Part shown: piece by piece, positions 22,277 through 26,739 of the stretch
Layout: each line of letters begins with the position of its first letter
Position numbering within the stretch: position 1 is the stretch's first letter
From: CAYFQV01 sp964654185
Lineage (GTDB): Bacteria > Spirochaetota > Spirochaetia > DSM-27196 > PWMO01
Assembly (NCBI GenBank): GCA_964654185.1
Contig: CAZZIE010000054.1
Span: 1 to 26,739 of the forward strand
Length of the DNA: 26,739 nt
Direction of reading: 5' to 3'
Notes under the pieces: generated by a model
What the model saw: only the letters and a program-made list of their open reading frames with translations
The model's database searches: none
Told to the model about the DNA's origin: nothing
Translations under genes and position numbers: made by a program

Positions 22277-23483
22277 CGGCGGCATCATTCTCCTTGAACC
22301 CCCGGCGTCCAACAGGGCGACCGGCGGCTACCGCTTCAACGACGCCCTGATCCGCGTCCTCCGGGAGGTCAGGCGCCTGCGGCTCACTCCGGCGGGGGTA
22401 GCCCGCGCCGCCCGCACGGGCCGCAGCCCGATCCGGTCCGTGCAGAACGGCTACCGGGCGGCGGCGTCGTCCCTCGGCGGCGTTCGGGAGCCGGCTGTAC
22501 CTTCCACCGTCCTCGTGGACAGTCTCTACCTCCGCCATCCCGCCGCCATGGGCGCCCTGCGGCGCCTCCGCCGAGTCGGGACGACGTGCGTCCTCCTGGC
22601 GCATCTGCTTCCATCTCAGGAGCGACCCGCCCGGTACTCCCGCGCGGCCGGCCGGCGCCGGGAACACGCGACGTTGCGCAGCTTCGACGGCGCCGTGGCT
22701 CCGAGCCGCTTCATGCAGAGCGCTCTCGCGGAGCGCGGCGTGCCCGAGGCGCGGATCGCAGTGGTGGAGCCGCCGGACGGGACGGGAGGCGCACGGCGCG
22801 GCAGCGTGGCCGGCGCACCAGGCGCGGCGGCCGCGAGTACGACGCCGCGTCGCCTGGTCAGCGTGGCCAACCTCCATCCGGTCAAGAACCTTCACGCGGT
22901 GATTCCTGCACTGCCCCGAACGGACTCCGGCGCGGACGCCTGGACCTGGGAGATCCTCGGGAGCCGGATGACTGCGCCGAGATACTTCCACCGCATCCGG
23001 CGCATTGCGGCCATGTACGGCGTGGCCCACCGGCTCAGATTCCGCGGGGTGAAGACGCCGGAAGAAGTGGAGGCGGCGATCGCCCACGCAACGGCGCTCC
23101 TGATTCCATCACGCTTCGAGAGCTTCGGTATGGTTGCGCGCACCGCTGCGCAGCTCGGAACACCGATCATCGCCTCCGAAGTTGGAGGAATACCCGAGGC
23201 GGTCGGCACCGCGGCGACATCGGAGGCGGTCGCTTCGGAGCGACTGGAGCGTGCCGCCGGGCAGTCCGACCCGTACACAAGCGGATCGGTGGTTCTGCTT
23301 TCCCCGACCGACACCGCCGGGTGGTGCCGGGCGATCGGCGAGATATTGGCGCGGCCGAATACGCTCCCGCCGGGAGACCGGGCCGCTGGAGAGGTGTCGG
23401 CGATAAATGCCGGCACCGCCCGTTCGGACTTCACTGCCGTTGCCGCACTTCTCGAGACGCTTGAAAGGGAGGTCTCACCGTGA
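22269..23483 (+). CDS. Glycosyltransferase family 4-like protein
   Basis: 404 residues from a GTG at 22269 that overlaps the PTPS-like gene by 8 bp; this start gives VRDGGIILLEPPASNRATGGYRFN, a normal GT-B N-terminus. The C-terminal domain has the GT4 nucleotide-sugar site: LVSVANLHPVKNLHAVIPAL (conserved Lys206), FRGVKTPEEVEAAI, and LIPSRFESFGMVARTAAQLGT followed by IIASEVGGIPEAV. The E-x7-E motif keeps its first Glu (284) but has Thr at the second position (292). A Gly/Ala-rich insert (about 170-194) joins the two lobes. It is likely cytoplasmic, transferring a sugar to the pathway product or a lipid; the acceptor is unknown. Confidence 0.87.
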   Translation: MRDGGIILLEPPASNRATGGYRFNDALIRVLREVRRLRLTPAGVARAARTGRSPIRSVQNGYRAAASSLGGVREPAVPSTVLVDSLYLRHPAAMGALRRLRRVGTTCVLLAHLLPSQERPARYSRAAGRRREHATLRSFDGAVAPSRFMQSALAERGVPEARIAVVEPPDGTGGARRGSVAGAPGAAAASTTPRRLVSVANLHPVKNLHAVIPALPRTDSGADAWTWEILGSRMTAPRYFHRIRRIAAMYGVAHRLRFRGVKTPEEVEAAIAHATALLIPSRFESFGMVARTAAQLGTPIIASEVGGIPEAVGTAATSEAVASERLERAAGQSDPYTSGSVVLLSPTDTAGWCRAIGEILARPNTLPPGDRAAGEVSAINAGTARSDFTAVAALLETLEREVSP

Positions 23484-25171
23484 CGACACTCCGTTGGCAG
23501 CGCACGCTGTCCGGTGCGGTACTCCTCTGGATTGGCACCGTCGTGGTCATGGGAGCAGCCACAGTACATCTATGGGTGCTCTCGCTGCTCCTCGCCCTCT
23601 TTTTCACGGGCTTCTACCTCCGCTTCGGCGGCAGAGCGACGCCGGCGAACATTGTGACGACGGTGCGAACCGCGGCGGCGGTGGGGCTGCTCATTGCGGC
23701 GCCCTTCGTGTTCGCCGGCGTGAGCGCGGCCGGCGTGAGCGCGGCCGGCGTGGGCGCGGCCGGTGTGGGCACGGCCGACCGAGCCGCGCATCCCGGTGCA
23801 TACCTCTTCTTCGCGGTAGCCCTCATTGCCGCACTGACTGATTTCATCGACGGGATCCTGGCGCGCCGAGAGGAACGGGCGGGCACGGGAAAACGGTCAC
23901 CCGGGCACGCGCCGGCCACGGCCGGCGAAGAACCGCAGAGCGAGCGGGCCGGCGCCGCGCCGGGCGAAGAGCCGCACCCTCCGCGGGCCGGCGCCGCGCC
24001 GCGCGAAGAACCGGCCCGTCCGCGGGCCGGCGCCGCGCCGGGCGAAAAACCGCCGCGTGGGCGGGCCGACACCCCGCCGTCCGCGGCGCCGTTGCGCTTC
24101 GGCGCGGTCTGGGACGCCGAGACGGATGCGGCCTTCATGCTCGCCCTGAGCGCCATTGTCTTCGCCTGCACACCGATCGGCGGGTGGGTCCTCGCCATCG
24201 GCGGGATCCGATATCTCTTCGGCCTGCTCTTCATCCTGGTTCCGGAGGAGCCCGCGTGGCCGCGCAGCTTCACCCGGTTCTCCAAGACGGTCTGCGCGAT
24301 CTCCGTGGGAACCCTGGTGGGCGCCCTCTATCCGACGGTGGACGGGACCCTCGCGGTGGCGGCCAACAGCATCGCCCTGGCTCTCCTTGTGGGATCATTC
24401 GGCTGGGAAGCGGTCCTGCGCAGCGGCGGCCCGGGCATGCTCCGCACGCTGGTGATCTACTACGGGATACCCTTTCGGCAGCGCCGGCTCCGTCGCCTCT
24501 ACGGGCGGTTCATCCGACGCGGCGACCTCGCCTTCGACCTGGGGGCGCACGTCGGCAATCGCGTCCGCGCCTGGCGACGCCTCGGGGCGCAGGCGGTGGC
24601 GGTGGAGCCGCAACCGTCGTGCCTGAAGGTGCTGCGCGCCCTCTACCGCCGGTCGTCACGCATCCACATTGAGCCGGTCGCGGTCGGCGCATCCGAGGGC
24701 ACGCAGACCCTCTACATCTGCGACGACTACCCCACTCTCTCCACCGTCTCGGCGACGTGGATCGACGAGGTGAAGCAGGTCGAGACCTTCTCGCACATCA
24801 ACTGGAATCGCCGCGTGGATGTGCCCGTCCGCACACTGGACTCGCTCATCGACCAGTACGGCGTTCCGAGCTTTGTGAAGATCGATGTCGAAGGCCATGA
24901 GCCCGAGGTCCTGTCGGGACTGAGCCGGGCGTTGCCGGCGCTCTCCTTCGAGTTTCTTCCCGCAAGCATGGACGGGGCCCTCAGGTGCATCGACATGCTG
25001 GAGGCGCTCGGAACCTACGAGTACAACTACGCGATGGTCGAGACGGCGCGGCTGCGGGAGCCGGCGTGGGTGGATGCGGCTACCATGCGCGAGATCCTTC
25101 GAAGGATGCCTCTGACCGGTGCCTCCGGCGATGTGTACGCCCGCCTGTCGTCGTCCCCGGACCGCGGCTAG
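23480..25171 (+). CDS. Fusion of CDP-alcohol phosphatidyltransferase-like membrane domain and FkbM-type methyltransferase
   Basis: 563 residues; the GTG start overlaps the glycosyltransferase stop (GTGA). The N-terminal membrane half contains all eight residues of the CDP-alcohol phosphatidyltransferase motif: Asp121, Asp124-Gly125, Ala128-Arg129, then Gly208, Asp212, Asp216. The Arg-to-Gly spacer, normally eight residues, is 78 because of a Pro/Ala/Glu-rich repeat insert. More membrane helices follow to about 315. The C-terminal half (about 345-555) is an FkbM-type AdoMet methyltransferase: FDLGAHVGNRVRAW, AVEPQPSCLKVLR, TLDSLIDQYGVPSFVKIDVE and GHEPEVLSGL. The first half would join an alcohol to a CDP-activated group in the membrane; the second would O-methylate a sugar or similar hydroxyl. 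Substrates are unknown. Confidence 0.85.
   Translation: MTTLRWQRTLSGAVLLWIGTVVVMGAATVHLWVLSLLLALFFTGFYLRFGGRATPANIVTTVRTAAAVGLLIAAPFVFAGVSAAGVSAAGVGAAGVGTADRAAHPGAYLFFAVALIAALTDFIDGILARREERAGTGKRSPGHAPATAGEEPQSERAGAAPGEEPHPPRAGAAPREEPARPRAGAAPGEKPPRGRADTPPSAAPLRFGAVWDAETDAAFMLALSAIVFACTPIGGWVLAIGGIRYLFGLLFILVPEEPAWPRSFTRFSKTVCAISVGTLVGALYPTVDGTLAVAANSIALALLVGSFGWEAVLRSGGPGMLRTLVIYYGIPFRQRRLRRLYGRFIRRGDLAFDLGAHVGNRVRAWRRLGAQAVAVEPQPSCLKVLRALYRRSSRIHIEPVAVGASEGTQTLYICDDYPTLSTVSATWIDEVKQVETFSHINWNRRVDVPVRTLDSLIDQYGVPSFVKIDVEGHEPEVLSGLSRALPALSFEFLPASMDGALRCIDMLEALGTYEYNYAMVETARLREPAWVDAATMREILRRMPLTGASGDVYARLSSSPDRG
23717..23776. repeat. Four 15-bp tandem repeats encoding GVSAA/GVGAA in the phosphatidyltransferase domain
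   Basis: Units GGCGTGAGCGCGGCC (twice), GGCGTGGGCGCGGCC and GGTGTGGGCACGGCC lie head to tail. They code for GVSAAGVSAAGVGAAGVGTA (residues 80-99), in the loop between two membrane helices. Confidence 0.85.
23906..24061. repeat. Four 39-bp tandem repeats inside the phosphatidyltransferase catalytic motif
   Basis: Units of 13 codons start at 23906 (most diverged), 23945, 23984 and 24023; the last three each begin RAGAAP and continue GEEPHPP, REEPARP or GEKPPRG. They code for a flexible, charged segment between AR (128-129) and G (208) of the motif, which is otherwise intact. Confidence 0.85.
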
Positions 25172-25198
25172 AAGCTTAAGCCTCAGGCTACGGGCAAC

Positions 25199-25222
25199 GC
25201 TGAGGGTAAGGCCGAGGGTAAG
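25199..25222. repeat. Two 12-bp tandem repeats at the end of the cyclic-nucleotide-binding gene
   Basis: GCTGAGGGTAAG and GCCGAGGGTAAG sit head to tail, followed by GCTAGGGCTG, which carries the gene's stop codon at 25224-25226. They fall in the 52-bp gap between converging genes; no clear terminator hairpin is seen there. Confidence 0.55.
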
Positions 25223-25223
25223 G

Positions 25224-25724
25224 CTAGGGCTGCAACTCGTTCACCAGGGCGTCGAAGATGGTGAGCATGTCGCCGGTGGTCTTCCGGAGCCTGCCGGCCA
25301 GGATCTTGGCGATTGCCCGGGTGATGGGAAGACCGATCTGCGGATGGCGATCCCCGAAGGCGAGAAAGTCCTCTTTCGAGATGACGATGAAATCGCTGTC
25401 CTGCACGGCAACGACCGTTGCGGAGCGCTTGTCATCGTCGATCAGGGCAAGTTCGCCGAAGAAGACGTTCTGAGACGCATCGAGTCTGACTACCGTGTAG
25501 TCGTCTCCGGCGCGGGTGCGCTTCTTGATCTCGACGCTTCCGGCGTAGACGATGTACATCTCACTGCCGACCTCACCCTCCTTGATGATGACCTTGCCGG
25601 CAGGGACGTGGGTCAACCGCGTGATGCTCTGAAGCTCACGCATGGACTCCGCGTCGTCGCGGATCCTCTCAAACAGCGGTATTTGCTTCAGCCGTTCGTG
25701 TACTTCTTCGCTCGTTACGCCCAT
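25224..25724 (-). CDS. Cyclic nucleotide-binding domain protein (stand-alone CNBD)
   Basis: 166-residue soluble protein made almost entirely of a CRP-type cyclic nucleotide-binding beta-roll. GEVGSEMYIVYAGSVEI is followed by the phosphate-binding cassette FFGELALIDDDKRSATV (88-104), with Glu91 and Arg100 in the positions that hold the cyclic nucleotide ribose and phosphate. The C-terminal helices (ITRAIAKILAGRLRKTTGDM) take the place of a DNA-binding domain, which is absent. The ATG, with GGAGG nine bases upstream, lies inside the preceding K+ channel gene, 56 bp before the latter's end, so the two are coupled. It probably serves as a cAMP/cGMP sensor, perhaps regulating that channel in trans. 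Confidence 0.9.
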   Translation of the reverse strand: MGVTSEEVHERLKQIPLFERIRDDAESMRELQSITRLTHVPAGKVIIKEGEVGSEMYIVYAGSVEIKKRTRAGDDYTVVRLDASQNVFFGELALIDDDKRSATVVAVQDSDFIVISKEDFLAFGDRHPQIGLPITRAIAKILAGRLRKTTGDMLTIFDALVNELQP

Positions 25725-26739
25725 CTTCGGGAGCCTCCAATCGCTCGAGGACGATTGCCAGAGAGTGTTTCTGAATCACGTAGTCGTCCGGCGGCAGGAA
25801 GACCGGTTTGTTCGTCTCGAGACCCTTCACCTTCTGGAGGTTGGTAATGAGCTTCGAGACGTCGGAGGTCTTCTGCGCCTCCCGGAGCGACTCCATCTTC
25901 ATGCGCGAGGGAGAACCGGTGTTCTCCAGAATCCCCAGGATGAGTCGATCGTCGCTGCCGATCTCCCGACGGTACTCACCGAAGGTGGCGTTGACGAACT
26001 TGTCGGAGATGTTCCATGTGGCAAGCTGTGAGCCCGTCTCCCCCTCCTGAGAGAGCAACTCGTAGATGATGTGACTCATCCCGTTCGTCGCCGTGCTGCT
26101 CGCCAGCATGCGCCGGGAGAAGTCGCGGCTGAAGAGGATCTCATCGCACATGGCCTGCTTGAGATAGCTCTCGAACTTCTTGTCCAGGATCTCAGCGGTA
26201 ACGTAGACATCTCTTGCGATGGACTTGATGGTGAGCACGGTCATGACGGTCTTCGAGTCCACTTCCGAGATGGCAGCGCTCTCCAGGGAGTCCGCAAGGA
26301 CCATCACCTTCCGCGCCGTCGAGAGGGAGGCGCGTTCGAGGGAGGACTCCGAGTAGTAGTCGCCCCGGACAAATTTGAGGGCACTCAGCTCGGGAATCTC
26401 CTTGAGCTCCTCCACTTTCTCCGCGTCCACATTGGAGATGACGACGATCCTGTCGGAGGTGAGATCGCGGGTCGCCTGGAGGATATCCATGAGAATATCC
26501 GCCATGTCGCTCTTCCACCCGCAGATAACCAGATGATCCTTGAGCCGCTTGAATTCCATCAGTCCTCTCCTTGCCTTCGTGTTGCGGTCGACCAACCACG
26601 AGGCCAGACCACCGGACAGGAGGCTCGCCGCGGCAATTCCGACAAAGATCGTCGCCACCGCAATGATCCGCCCTCCCAGCGTGATGGGCACCTTGTCCCC
26701 GTACCCGGTGGTGCTGAAGGTGATGATGAGCCACCAGAA
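25669..26739 (-). CDS. Potassium channel with RCK/TrkA-N domain, N-terminus outside window
   Basis: At least 356 residues are visible. The frame stays open to the window edge and begins FWWLIITFSTTGYGDKVPIT, containing the TTGYGD selectivity filter, then the inner pore helix AVATIFVGIAAASLLSGGLA. A cytoplasmic RCK-like domain follows: DHLVICGWKSDMADILMDIL as the Rossmann start, then LKFVRGDYYSESSLERASLSTARKVMVLAD, and a second lobe rich in charged helices. The first membrane helix is missing from the window. It conducts K+ across the inner membrane under ligand control of the RCK ring. The last 56 bases overlap the start of the cyclic-nucleotide-binding gene. Confidence 0.92.
   Translation of the reverse strand, partial: FWWLIITFSTTGYGDKVPITLGGRIIAVATIFVGIAAASLLSGGLASWLVDRNTKARRGLMEFKRLKDHLVICGWKSDMADILMDILQATRDLTSDRIVVISNVDAEKVEELKEIPELSALKFVRGDYYSESSLERASLSTARKVMVLADSLESAAISEVDSKTVMTVLTIKSIARDVYVTAEILDKKFESYLKQAMCDEILFSRDFSRRMLASSTATNGMSHIIYELLSQEGETGSQLATWNISDKFVNATFGEYRREIGSDDRLILGILENTGSPSRMKMESLREAQKTSDVSKLITNLQKVKGLETNKPVFLPPDDYVIQKHSLAIVLERLEAPEDGRNERRSTRTAEANTAV

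Noticed and set aside
22107..23087. Long open frame (326 codons) antisense to the PTPS-like and glycosyltransferase genes
   Set aside because: Arg/Ala/Gly-rich shadow with no domain; the plus-strand genes have clear motifs.

Overview
The window is GC-rich, gene-dense bacterial chromosome with no RNA genes, insertion sequences or CRISPR. Several features point to a free-living spirochaete or a close relative. The periplasmic binding protein has the alanine-rich signal peptide ending in AAGAQEEG that is common in that phylum. An LL-diaminopimelate aminotransferase (DapL) is present. The MurE ligase has an Asp-type specificity motif (DEDPR) instead of the DNPR of meso-DAP enzymes. This is inference from recognised protein features, not a phylogenetic result.

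Layout. (1) 1-7372: a minus-strand operon runs FabH/KAS III-like condensing enzyme, alpha/beta hydrolase, branched-chain-amino-acid-type binding protein, LivH, LivM, LivG (cut by the window edge). A family I CoA-transferase is divergent from it. Good sigma70-type promoters lie back to back in the 373-bp gap. It reads as an uptake-and-activation module for a small organic acid or acyl compound. (2) 7476-9776: a small unknown protein, a helical ORF and a D12-class adenine methyltransferase; the last two look like one gene split by a -1 frameshift. (3) 9775-15481: a MurE-type ligase, a nitroreductase, a membrane protein with a degenerate M28 peptidase domain, and DNA polymerase IV. (4) 15561-17703: a minus-strand set of DOMON lipoprotein, GAF protein and TPR protein; then dapL on the plus strand. 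(5) 19087-25171: GTP cyclohydrolase II diverges from a tightly coupled five-gene operon: RibD-type reductase, MDR dehydrogenase, PTPS/QueD-like protein, GT4 glycosyltransferase, and a CDP-alcohol phosphatidyltransferase fused to an FkbM methyltransferase. (6) 25224-26739: a cyclic-nucleotide-binding protein overlapping the 3' end of a K+ channel with TTGYGD filter and RCK domain (its 5' end lies outside the window).

The best candidate for an undescribed system is block 5. Enzymes normally used to open GTP and make flavin or pterin precursors sit with a glycosyltransferase and a membrane-embedded phosphatidyltransferase-methyltransferase, while the rest of riboflavin synthesis is absent. I infer a modified, probably glycosylated, GTP-derived pterin- or flavin-like product. 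The PTPS-like member has lost the usual catalytic residues, so its chemistry should differ.

Two further themes run through the window. Short tandem repeats (6, 12, 13, 15, 16, 17 and 39 bp) occur both between genes and in frame inside genes; one set separates the two halves of the phosphatidyltransferase catalytic motif. Several genes appear to be transcribed without a leader: a -10 hexamer lies 6-9 bp before the start codon and no Shine-Dalgarno sequence is visible.
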